From IMG/VR virus record IMGVR_UViG_3300042447_000277, positions 1 to 23,752 of that record: DNA of 23,752 bases; one strand, 5' to 3'. This DNA comes from a virus. The notes under the pieces were generated by a model that worked only from the letters and a program-made list of their open reading frames with translations, ran no database searches and was not told the origin of the DNA. How positions within the stretch are numbered: position 1 is the first letter of the stretch; each line of letters starts with the position of its first letter. The position numbers were made by a program, and so were the translations under genes. Below are positions 7,149-14,757 of the stretch, piece after piece.

Positions 7149-9008
7149 ATGGAGTTATCAAACAAAATTCTATCAGACATTACGGTATATATGAAATATG
7201 CAAAATATCTACCTACTGAAAATAGAAGAGAGACTTGGGAAGAGTTAGTTACAAGAAATAAAGAAATGCATCAAAAAAAATACCCTCATATTAAAGATGA
7301 AATTGAAGGGGTTTATCAATTGGTGTATGACAAAAAAATATTACCATCAATGAGAAGTTTACAGTTCGGTGGTAAACCTATAGAAATATCACCTAACAGA
7401 GTATATAATTGCGCATATTTACCTATTGATCATGTGGACGCATTTTCAGAAACTATGTTTTTACTTTTAGGTGGTACAGGTGTAGGGTTCTCAGTACAAA
7501 AACATCATGTTGAGGCATTACCTGACATTAAAAAACCAAACCCTAATAGAAATAGAAGATACTTAATTAGTGACTCTATTGAAGGATGGGCAGATGCAAT
7601 TAAGATGTTAGTGGAATCTTATTTTGGTATAAAGTCATCGACGCCAGTATTTGATTTTTCAGATATTAGACAAAAAGGGGCATTATTAGTAACATCAGGT
7701 GGAAAGGCACCTGGACCACAACCGTTAAAAGATTGTATTCACAATATTAAAAAAGTATTAGATGCTAAATCTGATGGTGAAAAATTATCATCTATTGAGG
7801 TTCACGATATAGTTTGTCATATTGCAGATGCGGTATTGGCTGGTGGTATTAGAAGAGCAGCATTAATTAGTTTATTTAGTGCGGATGATAATGAGATGAT
7901 TTCGTGTAAATCAGGTAACTGGTGGGAATTGAATCCACAAAGAGGAAGGGCGAATAACTCAGCAGTATTACTTAGACACAAAATTACAAAAGAATTTTTC
8001 TTAGACTTGTGGAAGAGAATTGAATTATCAGGAGCAGGTGAACCAGGAATTTACTTATCTAACGATAAAGATTGGGGTACTAACCCTTGTTGTGAGATTG
8101 GTTTGAGACCATACCAATTCTGTAATTTATGTGAGGTAAATGCTTCAGATATTGAATCTCAAGAAGATTTTGAAATCAGAGTTAAGGGTGCCGCATTTAT
8201 TGGTACACTACAGGCTGGTTATACTGACTTCCATTACCTAAGAGATGTTTGGAAAAGAACTACAGAGAAAGACGCATTGATTGGTGTCGGTATGACAGGT
8301 ATTGGTTCTGGAGTAGTTTTAGGCTATGATATGAAATTAGCGGCAAAGGCAGTAAAAGAAGAAAACGAAAGAGTTGCAAAATTAATTGGTATTAATAATG
8401 CGGCTAGAACTACAACAGTAAAACCTTCAGGTACATCATCTTTAGTTTTAGGTACTTCATCAGGCATTCACGCTTGGCATAATGACTATTATGTTAGAAG
8501 AATTAGAGTTGGAAAAAATGAGGCTATTTATACTTATTTGTCTGTTAATCATCCTGAATTAATAGAGGATGAAATATTCAGACCTCACGATACTGCAGTT
8601 ATTTCTATACCACAAAAATCACCTGAAGGATCTATTTTAAGATACGAATCCTCTTTTGATTTATTAGAAAGAGTAAAAAAAGTATCTCAAGAGTGGATTA
8701 AACCAGGACATAGAAGTGGACAAAATAGTCATAATGTATCCGCAACAATTTCTTTGAAAGAAGATGAGTGGGAATACGCTGGTGAATGGATGTGGGAAAA
8801 CAGAAAATTCTATAATGGATTATCAGTATTACCATATAATGGGGGGACGTACCAACAAGCACCTTTTGAGGATTGTGATGAACAAACTTATGAAAAAATG
8901 ATGAAGTCTTTAAGTAACTTAGATTTAACTAAAGTTATTGAACTACAGGATAATACTAACCTTTCTGGCGAAGTTGCTTGTGCTGGGGGAGCATGTGAAA
9001 TAGTGTAA
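7149..9008 (+). CDS. nrdJ: Class II (adenosylcobalamin-dependent) monomeric ribonucleotide reductase
   Basis: Reduces ribonucleotides to deoxyribonucleotides using a cobalamin-generated thiyl radical, supplying phage DNA synthesis. All five cysteines expected of the Lactobacillus RTPR type are visible with the right spacing. C88 (YNCAYLP) matches RTPR C119. C314 in NPCCE (radical cysteine, with N312 and E316) and C325 in QFCNLCEVN are 11 apart, as are RTPR C408/C419. C611 and C616 at the C-terminus (ACAGGACEIV) are 5 apart, as are C731/C736. GGTGVGFSVQ (about residues 109-118) and TVKPSGTSS (about 420-428) are further reductase signatures. At 619 aa it is shorter than the 739-aa RTPR. No NrdB-like subunit or NrdD-type glycyl motif is present. 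It starts 88 nt after the helicase. No B12 riboswitch is seen. Confidence 0.92.
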   Translation: MELSNKILSDITVYMKYAKYLPTENRRETWEELVTRNKEMHQKKYPHIKDEIEGVYQLVYDKKILPSMRSLQFGGKPIEISPNRVYNCAYLPIDHVDAFSETMFLLLGGTGVGFSVQKHHVEALPDIKKPNPNRNRRYLISDSIEGWADAIKMLVESYFGIKSSTPVFDFSDIRQKGALLVTSGGKAPGPQPLKDCIHNIKKVLDAKSDGEKLSSIEVHDIVCHIADAVLAGGIRRAALISLFSADDNEMISCKSGNWWELNPQRGRANNSAVLLRHKITKEFFLDLWKRIELSGAGEPGIYLSNDKDWGTNPCCEIGLRPYQFCNLCEVNASDIESQEDFEIRVKGAAFIGTLQAGYTDFHYLRDVWKRTTEKDALIGVGMTGIGSGVVLGYDMKLAAKAVKEENERVAKLIGINNAARTTTVKPSGTSSLVLGTSSGIHAWHNDYYVRRIRVGKNEAIYTYLSVNHPELIEDEIFRPHDTAVISIPQKSPEGSILRYESSFDLLERVKKVSQEWIKPGHRSGQNSHNVSATISLKEDEWEYAGEWMWENRKFYNGLSVLPYNGGTYQQAPFEDCDEQTYEKMMKSLSNLDLTKVIELQDNTNLSGEVACAGGACEIV

Positions 9009-9010
9009 TT

Positions 9011-9223
9011 ATGAATGTAGGCGCATCTAAAGATTGGGTACAACAATTATATGTTAGAGAGTTCGGACCTAAATTACAACCAGATGAATTCTATTATGAT
9101 AATCAAGGAAGGATAGTCATGACTGAAGAATACCATAAACGAAGAGGAAGTTGTTGTGGTAGTGGTTGTAAACACTGTCCCTATGAACCTAAACATTTAA
9201 AAGGTACAAAAAACTTAAACTAA
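9011..9223 (+). CDS. Small cysteine-rich DUF5522-like protein, 70 aa
   Basis: A 70-residue protein whose core DNQGRIVMTEEYHKRRGSCC followed by GSGCKHCPY matches my recollection of the DUF5522 family, common in Bacteroidota: a 'yyyxexGxxVxTExYHxxRGxCCGxGCxHCPY' signature. The four cysteines (pattern CC-x3-C-x2-C) plus histidines suggest a metal or iron-sulfur site, but the biochemical role of the family is unknown to me. It begins 2 nt after the reductase stop, so the two are coupled. A link to reductase function (thiol or metal chemistry) is inferred from that only. A strong terminator follows immediately. Confidence 0.8.
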   Translation: MNVGASKDWVQQLYVREFGPKLQPDEFYYDNQGRIVMTEEYHKRRGSCCGSGCKHCPYEPKHLKGTKNLN

Positions 9224-9224
9224 A

Positions 9225-9248
9225 AAAAGTCGGAGAAATCCGACTTTT
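9225..9248. terminator. Bidirectional intrinsic terminator between converging genes
   Basis: AAAAGTCGGA (9225-9234), loop GAAA (9235-9238, a GNRA tetraloop), and TCCGACTTTT (9239-9248) form a perfect 10-bp stem with A-runs on the left and T-runs on the right. It can terminate both the rightward reductase/DUF5522 transcript and the leftward metalloprotease transcript. Its last base pairs overlap the protease stop codon. Confidence 0.93.
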
Positions 9249-9804
9249 ATTTTTTATATAATAAAGAAATCATTTCCTTATCCCTTTCACTAAACTCTTC
9301 ACTACGACTTTTAAGTATAGTATTTTTTTCATTTTCTATATGACCAAAACCTAAAATATGGAACATTTCGTGCCTAATAGTTATGGGCATACATGAGTAT
9401 TTTCTACATTCAGTAATATCAATATGTAATCTAACCTTAGTAATTTTTTTACCAGCAACATTAGTATAAGTTATACCTGTAGAATTTTTAACATCCTTCT
9501 CACTCCAAGGGAAAAGTTTAATAAAATCATTATCAGTTGTAAAATACATTACAGTATTTGATAATGATATATCATCAACCAACTCTATTTGAACTGTCTC
9601 TAAAATAGAATTGAACTCAGTGATTGTCTTTACAATTGTTACTGAATCACTAAAACTACAGTCTCCATAAATGAAAATCTTAATATTATTATTCCATTTT
9701 TGACCATTATCTGTGATTAAATTAAACTCAGCCATAGTAAAATTTTTCTGAGAAAAACATAAAATACTATTTAAAAATAAAAGGGTGAAAAGTATTTTTT
9801 TCAT
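9247..9804 (-). CDS. Exported zinc metalloprotease, metzincin/matrixin-like, 185 aa
   Basis: A predicted secreted zinc endopeptidase. Seen: a Sec signal peptide (MKKILFTLLFLNSILCFSQ), then HEMFHILGFGH at residues 145-155, an exact HExxHxxGxxH zinc site with ligands H145, H149, H155 and catalytic E146. A cysteine pair C133/C138 lies just before it. The C-terminus FSERDKEMISLLY resembles the closing helix of matrixins. The usual Met-turn is not obvious (NTIL follows the zinc site), so it may be a diverged family such as a DUF2927-type relative. Start: ATG 9804 is chosen over ATG 9828 because 9828 falls inside the promoter's -7 box. It is the only leftward gene, with its own promoter and terminator. 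Substrate and target compartment (host envelope or outside) are unknown. Confidence 0.82.
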   Translation of the reverse strand: MKKILFTLLFLNSILCFSQKNFTMAEFNLITDNGQKWNNNIKIFIYGDCSFSDSVTIVKTITEFNSILETVQIELVDDISLSNTVMYFTTDNDFIKLFPWSEKDVKNSTGITYTNVAGKKITKVRLHIDITECRKYSCMPITIRHEMFHILGFGHIENEKNTILKSRSEEFSERDKEMISLLYKK

Positions 9805-9814
9805 AGTTGTTAAG

Positions 9815-9824
9815 TATTTATATA
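9815..9824 (+). promoter_or_regulatory. TATTTATATA element between divergent genes
   Basis: The same 10-mer as at 1131 and 12005. Here it is 49 nt before ATG 9874 on the plus strand and also lies in the leader of the leftward protease gene, where its complement contains TATAAATA, the T4 late-promoter word. Its direction and role are unclear. Confidence 0.2.
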
Positions 9825-9825
9825 A

Positions 9826-9857
9826 CAAATATAGTATATATTTTTTTAACTGCCAAA
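9826..9857 (-). promoter_or_regulatory. Bacteroidota-type promoter of the metalloprotease gene
   Basis: On the minus strand: TTTG (9857-9854), exactly 20 nt, then TATATTTG (9833-9826). Both halves fit the host consensus, and the spacing equals that of the 2098 promoter. Transcription would start near 9821, giving a leader of about 17 nt to ATG 9804. It is the best promoter in the window by consensus. Confidence 0.7.
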
Positions 9858-9873
9858 AAAATTGGTTAATAGT

Positions 9874-11958
9874 ATGAGAAATTTATTTGAAGAATTAGAT
9901 AGGATAAAAAATTTAATGGTGTACGAGAAAGGTACACCTATTACTGAAGTAAGTACGAGTGCTGATCCAGAAGGTGACGAACCCACAAAAAATACTGCGG
10001 AAAAACCTTCCGAAAACAAAGGAGAAGAATCAAAAACCAAAGAAGACTCTAAAGGTACTGGTGAAGTGGAAGGTAAAAAGGGAGAACCGATATTACCAGA
10101 TAAAAATGAATGTTTTAAAATAAAAGCCACTGGTAGATTTGTGGTAAATGTACCGAAAGGATCTGCAGCAGTAGATAATTTTTTAACTGAAGTAAGAAAT
10201 GTTATTAATTCTAATCCAGAATATAAAAAAGGTTTAGATAGTGGTACTATGTATATCAGAGAAATCACTCTTCAAGGATTTGCTAGTAATTATTATGGTG
10301 GTGCGGTAGAACCACAATTTGCTAATGATTACTGTAAAAATTGGTCAGTCTTACCTGATCGTGATTATGGTGGTGTATGTACAGAATTTGAATTCAAACC
10401 ATTCACTGGTAAAAAATTGGCAAAATATCCTGGTAATCAAGGCACCAACCAAAAATTGGCAAAGAATAGGGCGGTTAATTTATATAATGGTATTGTCGAT
10501 GCTTTAAATAAGGAAGGTAAAAAATATGGAATTAAAATTGATCCAACAACAGTACCTGTATACGAAGATGGTGGTAGTTTATATACTAAAGACAATGTTG
10601 ATGAGAATTGGAAAACAGACATTGCGTCACGTAAACTTAATCCTGGACAAATAGTTGCGGTTACTGCAAAAGTATGTTATACACTAAAAGAACCATGTCC
10701 AGATCCTTGTATGACAAAGGACGAAAGTGGTAAATGTACGTGTCCTGAAGGTATGACATATAACGAAGAAACAAAACAATGTGAATGTCCTCCTAATTAT
10801 GTTAAAGAAGGATGTGAATGTAGAAAAAAAGATAAAGAACCATGTCCTAATTGTATGGAAAGATTGGTTGAAGATGGTGAATGTGAGTGTAAAGAAGGTT
10901 TAATTAAAGGTTCTGACGGTAAATGTTATTGTGATAAAGAAGGTAAGAAGGCACCTGATGAGAATTGTGGATGTCCTTGCCCTAAATGTATGGAAAAAGA
11001 CAAAGACGGAAATTGTAAATGTAAAGAAGGTACATTTACAATAAACGATAAGTGTTATTGTGATGCGGCAGGTAAAATACCTGTATTAGATGATTGTAGT
11101 TGTCCAAATTGCCCTGAATGTACAGTATATAATGTAGATAAAAAAGAATGTGAGTGTACAGGTGATTTAGTGAAAAATGATAAAGGTGAATGTGTTTGTC
11201 CTAAAGATAAACCAATAAGAATTGTTCCTGGATGTAACTGTAAGGCAACTCCACCCCCACCATTAAAATGTAATTATAACGCGGAAACTAAAGGTGGAAG
11301 AGGTGTTAAAACTAATAATTTCGTAGCAGCGGCAGTTAATAGTACTTTTCCTGTTGGAGAGGGTGATACTTTAACAGTTTCATTTGATTCATTAGTGGTA
11401 CCTGATGCATTTTATGTTAAATACGGTGATCAAGAATTCTTTAGTGGATTTATGGGTGATGTTTGGAATGGGGAATATAAAAACGTTGCCTTAAGTTTAG
11501 AAGAAAAAAAGAAAATGTTGTATATACAGTCGAAGAGTCAACTACATAATATTAAAGTAAAAAATGATGAGGACATAAGTTCAATAAATAATATGTCTAG
11601 AAATTTTGTGGGTGAACTAATGTATTACAAAGAAAAAGAAGGATTAATCGAAAGTATTAACGCTGCAATTGGTTCTGTAGGTGGAAAACTTAAAGTTGAT
11701 TCTATTTTTAAAGGTGGTGACACACAAGCCAAAAAAGTTACTGATGAAATTAAAAATATAGATATTGATAGTACAAAATTAGAAAATATACCTGTCTATG
11801 TTGAAAAATATAAATCTGTTCGTGCGGGATATGATAATATTATGAAAAAAAATTCATCATTTACTATTACAAAAGAACAAAAAGAAATGCCAATTAACAT
11901 ATTAGTATTCTCACCATTGGATAGAACAGTATTTAATATGAAAGTTGAGTGTAAATAA
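9874..11958 (+). CDS. OmpA-like protein with cysteine-rich repeats and a CTS-like N-terminus, 694 aa
   Basis: Likely a virion structural protein that touches the cell envelope. I chose ATG 9874 over TTG 9862 because the shared N-terminal module begins there. Domains: residues 1-25, helix FEELDRIKNLMVY then ITE; 26-75, acidic disordered linker; about 80-270, OmpA-like region (FVVNVPKGS, ITLQGFAS, NQKLAKNRAVNLYNGIVDAL, the NxxLxxxRA helix of peptidoglycan-binding OmpA domains); about 275-465, five or so cysteine repeats of the type PCPxCM..DGxCxCKEG....KCYCD, EGF-like in look; PPPP near 468; then a C-terminal domain of about 220 residues with no recognised family. There is no signal peptide. 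It precedes gp25, so it may be a baseplate hub or tail-tip part, yet the N-terminus suggests head packaging or proteolytic processing. Confidence 0.8.
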   Translation: MRNLFEELDRIKNLMVYEKGTPITEVSTSADPEGDEPTKNTAEKPSENKGEESKTKEDSKGTGEVEGKKGEPILPDKNECFKIKATGRFVVNVPKGSAAVDNFLTEVRNVINSNPEYKKGLDSGTMYIREITLQGFASNYYGGAVEPQFANDYCKNWSVLPDRDYGGVCTEFEFKPFTGKKLAKYPGNQGTNQKLAKNRAVNLYNGIVDALNKEGKKYGIKIDPTTVPVYEDGGSLYTKDNVDENWKTDIASRKLNPGQIVAVTAKVCYTLKEPCPDPCMTKDESGKCTCPEGMTYNEETKQCECPPNYVKEGCECRKKDKEPCPNCMERLVEDGECECKEGLIKGSDGKCYCDKEGKKAPDENCGCPCPKCMEKDKDGNCKCKEGTFTINDKCYCDAAGKIPVLDDCSCPNCPECTVYNVDKKECECTGDLVKNDKGECVCPKDKPIRIVPGCNCKATPPPPLKCNYNAETKGGRGVKTNNFVAAAVNSTFPVGEGDTLTVSFDSLVVPDAFYVKYGDQEFFSGFMGDVWNGEYKNVALSLEEKKKMLYIQSKSQLHNIKVKNDEDISSINNMSRNFVGELMYYKEKEGLIESINAAIGSVGGKLKVDSIFKGGDTQAKKVTDEIKNIDIDSTKLENIPVYVEKYKSVRAGYDNIMKKNSSFTITKEQKEMPINILVFSPLDRTVFNMKVECK
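10696..11270 (+). repeat. Cysteine-rich protein repeats in the OmpA-like gene
   Basis: About five imperfect units of 35-45 codons, with cysteines in PCPxC, GxCxC and KCYCD contexts and a conserved Asp-Gly turn. The DNA copies have diverged, so this is an old protein-level repeat. Whether the cysteines form disulfides or bind metal cannot be told. Confidence 0.7.
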
Positions 11959-12004
11959 AATTTTTAATATTTTACCATTTCTTTTCAAAAAATTTATAGT
12001 ACAA

Positions 12005-12014
12005 TATTTATATA
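12005..12014 (+). promoter_or_regulatory. TATTTATATA element before gp25
   Basis: The exact 10-mer also at 1131 and 9815, here 4 nt before ATG 12019 within a 60-nt gap. As a -10 element it would give a leaderless gp25 message. It may mark the start of the baseplate transcription unit. Confidence 0.3.
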
Positions 12015-12018
12015 GAGA

Positions 12019-12402
12019 ATGGCTAAGACTAGATATATAAATATTGATTTCCCTTTTAGAGATAGTGACAATGGTTTCTATTTTAAAATGAATAAAACTG
12101 ATAAGGATGCTATTAGGGCGGACTTATTACATTTATTGTTAACTAATAAGGGTGAAAGGTTATACCTACCAGAATTCGGTAGTGACCTTAAAAAATTCAT
12201 CTTTGAACCCAATGATGAAATAACACAGGAACAAATTAAGGATAATTTGAATCAAACAATAATTAGGTTTATACCTAATTTATTGATTAACGATATATCG
12301 TTTAGAAATGATACCATCGAAGAATTAATTATTGTGGAATTAACCTATACAGTTACTGAAGGGACTTTCACAAGTACAGATACAATTACATTAACATTTT
12401 AA
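12019..12402 (+). CDS. 25: gp25-like baseplate wedge protein
   Basis: A small baseplate wedge subunit of contractile tails (GPW/gp25 family) that joins the inner wedge and primes sheath assembly. Seen: I...L..LL.TNKGERLYLPEFGSDLKKFIFEP at about residues 32-62. This is the family signature: the T/G-x-R-x-x-x-PEFG loop, then a short helix. It is followed by the I....I..FIPNL..NDI segment and a final strand pair. The 127 aa compare with 132 aa for T4 gp25. gp6 starts 2 nt after the stop, the same pairing seen in many contractile phages and tailocins. Confidence 0.92.
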   Translation: MAKTRYINIDFPFRDSDNGFYFKMNKTDKDAIRADLLHLLLTNKGERLYLPEFGSDLKKFIFEPNDEITQEQIKDNLNQTIIRFIPNLLINDISFRNDTIEELIIVELTYTVTEGTFTSTDTITLTF

Positions 12403-12404
12403 AT

Positions 12405-14234
12405 ATGGCTAAAAAAATAGATTACAATGCTAGGAACTTCTCAGATGTTAGACAACAGTTAATAGAGTTCATACAAAAATATTATCCAGAAATATTCTCA
12501 GATTTTAATGATGCATCTGTAGGTATGATGTTATTGGAATTAAACGCTGCGGTTGGTGATATGTTATCATTCCATACTGATAGAATGTTTAATGAGACAC
12601 AAATCAGTTACGCACAGGAAAGATCATCACTTTTAGAGTTGGCTAGAACTTTTGGATTAAATATACCAGGAAAAAGACCGAGTATAACAATAGTTGACTG
12701 GACAGTAACTAACATTCCAGTTAAAGGTGATACATTTGATATTAGTTATGCACCTAAAATTTTAAAAGGTTCACAAGCCACAGGTGCGGGTAAAGTATTC
12801 GAAATGATGGAAGATTGTGATTTTTCATCCCCTTTTACAACTGGAGGAATACCAAATAGATTAGTAGTGCCAAACATAGATGGAAGTGGAATAATTCAAA
12901 ATTACACTCTTACTAAAAGAGAAATAATGTTAAACGGTATCACAAAAACTTATAAAAGAACATTAAGTAGAAGTGATTACCGACCATTTTTTGAAATTAT
13001 TTTACCTGAAGACAACGTACTATCAATAGAAAATATTATAACAAAAGAAGGTACTAATTTAGTTAACCAACCAACAGAGGAAGAGTTCAGCGATTTCGAT
13101 ATAAGTTGGTATGAGGTACCTGCATTGGCACAGGCAGAAGTTTATGTTGTTGATGACAATACGATATCAGATAGAGAGGGTATCGCAGTAGGTAAATGGT
13201 TAAACGCACCTCGTAGATTTATTAAAGAATATACAGATAATGGTTTCTGTAAAATTATATTTGGTGCAGGTGATGCAGATGTGTCAGAATTAAACGATTT
13301 CGTTGGATGTAGAGGACAAATAGAAAGAATTGGTAAAACAGTTAATAACTTATCTTTGGGTCAAATACCACCTACGGATAACACTATCTATGTTAGATAT
13401 AGAATAGGTGGTGGAGAAGATAGTAACATTGGTGTAAATATCATTAATACTTTGGGTACCATAAATGTAGTAATTAATGGTGACTCATCAGATATAAATA
13501 GAATTATAAGAAATAGTATATCGGTTAACAATCCGATACCTGCATTGGGTGGGAAAGAAGAACCATCTATTGATGAAGTAAGAAACTTAGTTAGATATAA
13601 TTTTTCCGCACAAGACAGATGCGTCACTATCAAAGATTATCAATCGAGAATACCATTAATGCCAGGTAAATTTGGTGTACCATTTAGAACTGGTGTATGG
13701 GAGGAGAGAAATAAAATCAACGTATCAATTTTGGCATTAGACTCAAACTCTAAATTAACTACTGAGGCTACGTCCACATTAAAACAGAATATCGCAGAGT
13801 ATTTGGCGGATTATAGAATGATTAATGACTATGTAACAGTTAAAAATGGTAGAGTCATTAATTTAGGTTTTGAGGTAGATATTTTTGCAGAAAAATCAAT
13901 ACCTAAAGGTGATATCATTTCAGGTGTCATTAGTAGTATCACAGATTATTTTGATATAAATAAATGGGATATGGGTGACAATATATATGTTTCACAACTT
14001 ATTGAAAATATAAATAATGTTGGTGGTGTATTAAATGTCACAGATTTAAGAGTATTTAATAAAGTTAATGAAAACGGTAAATATTCGTTAAATGAAATTG
14101 CCCAACCTTATATTGATGAGACTACTAGACAGGTAGACTTATTAGGTAAATATACTTTATTCGGACAACCTAATGGTATGTTTGAAATTAAATACCCTAA
14201 TAAAGACATAAAAGTGACAATTTCTACATCATAA
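12405..14234 (+). CDS. 6: gp6-like baseplate wedge protein (baseplate J family)
   Basis: The core wedge protein that forms the inner baseplate ring with gp25. Seen: an N-terminal segment FSDVRQQLIEFIQKYYPEIF then SDFNDASVGMMLLELNA (about residues 35-51). This, with the following GDMLSFHTDRMFNETQISYA, is the typical start of gp6/J proteins. The middle is beta-rich. In the second half the stretch RNLVRYNFSAQDRCVTIKDYQSRI (two pieces, about 386-410) is the conserved gp6/J C-terminal core, followed by an alpha/beta domain (KQNIAEYLADYRMINDYVTVK). The 609 aa compare with 660 aa for T4 gp6. It begins 2 nt after gp25. Confidence 0.92.
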   Translation: MAKKIDYNARNFSDVRQQLIEFIQKYYPEIFSDFNDASVGMMLLELNAAVGDMLSFHTDRMFNETQISYAQERSSLLELARTFGLNIPGKRPSITIVDWTVTNIPVKGDTFDISYAPKILKGSQATGAGKVFEMMEDCDFSSPFTTGGIPNRLVVPNIDGSGIIQNYTLTKREIMLNGITKTYKRTLSRSDYRPFFEIILPEDNVLSIENIITKEGTNLVNQPTEEEFSDFDISWYEVPALAQAEVYVVDDNTISDREGIAVGKWLNAPRRFIKEYTDNGFCKIIFGAGDADVSELNDFVGCRGQIERIGKTVNNLSLGQIPPTDNTIYVRYRIGGGEDSNIGVNIINTLGTINVVINGDSSDINRIIRNSISVNNPIPALGGKEEPSIDEVRNLVRYNFSAQDRCVTIKDYQSRIPLMPGKFGVPFRTGVWEERNKINVSILALDSNSKLTTEATSTLKQNIAEYLADYRMINDYVTVKNGRVINLGFEVDIFAEKSIPKGDIISGVISSITDYFDINKWDMGDNIYVSQLIENINNVGGVLNVTDLRVFNKVNENGKYSLNEIAQPYIDETTRQVDLLGKYTLFGQPNGMFEIKYPNKDIKVTISTS

Positions 14235-14281
14235 TAATTACTTTTTTAAAAAAATAGTTAGTTTTAATAAAAAAATAAGAT

Positions 14282-14734
14282 ATGGAATGTAAAACATGTA
14301 AAGAAAAAAGTAATAAAAGAAAATTACCAGGTGAAGATAATTTAGAAATAAACCTAATACCAAAATCTATTCAGGAAGGAGATTATAGTGGTAATTTCTT
14401 TTTTAAATTAATTGCGTTTGTTGTAGTGACAATTGCGATACCATTTATAATTTTAGTATTATTAGGTCAAATTTTTATGAATTTCTTTTTCCCAAAACAT
14501 TTACCTAAAGTCACTAAAAAATTTAAAGGATTTTTTATTAACGTATTAAATAGTTATGCTAAATTTAGACATGATAGAGAAATTAAGAAAAGAGAAAGAC
14601 AATTCGAACAAAGCGTAAGTTATGTTGATGAAGTAAAAAAAGAAAAAGAAGTAGTTCAAAAAGTTAAAAATGAAGTTAAAGATGAAGTTAAAGTAGAATT
14701 TGACGACATTGAAATTTTTGAAAACAAAAAATAA
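14282..14734 (+). CDS. Small membrane protein with a charged coiled-coil tail, 150 aa
   Basis: Unrecognised. Seen: CxxC near the N-terminus (C3, C6), PGEDN at 16-20 followed by LEINLIP, a long hydrophobic stretch (about 40-70, core LIAFVVVTIAIPFIILVLLG) giving one or a tight pair of membrane helices, then a basic and then mixed-charge helix (about 95-145) with heptad-like KVKNEVKDEVKVEF. There is no signal-peptidase site. A membrane protein inside a baseplate operon is unusual. It might be an inner-membrane partner in DNA entry, a tail-associated membrane piece, or unrelated. The PGEDN motif is shared with the N-terminus of the next protein, which suggests a common binding partner or a recent shared origin. 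Confidence 0.75.
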   Translation: MECKTCKEKSNKRKLPGEDNLEINLIPKSIQEGDYSGNFFFKLIAFVVVTIAIPFIILVLLGQIFMNFFFPKHLPKVTKKFKGFFINVLNSYAKFRHDREIKKRERQFEQSVSYVDEVKKEKEVVQKVKNEVKDEVKVEFDDIEIFENKK

Positions 14735-14757
14735 AAAAGTAAAAAAGTGAAATTTTT

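Noticed and set aside
9804-9828. Longer protease start at ATG 9828
   Set aside because: It lies within the -7 box and would place MLYKYLTT before a good signal peptide; ATG 9804 fits the promoter and export signal.
9846-10268. Minus-strand open frame opposite the OmpA-like gene
   Set aside because: Overlaps the start of a well-supported plus-strand gene and would end inside the protease promoter; low-complexity Ser/Phe/Leu translation.
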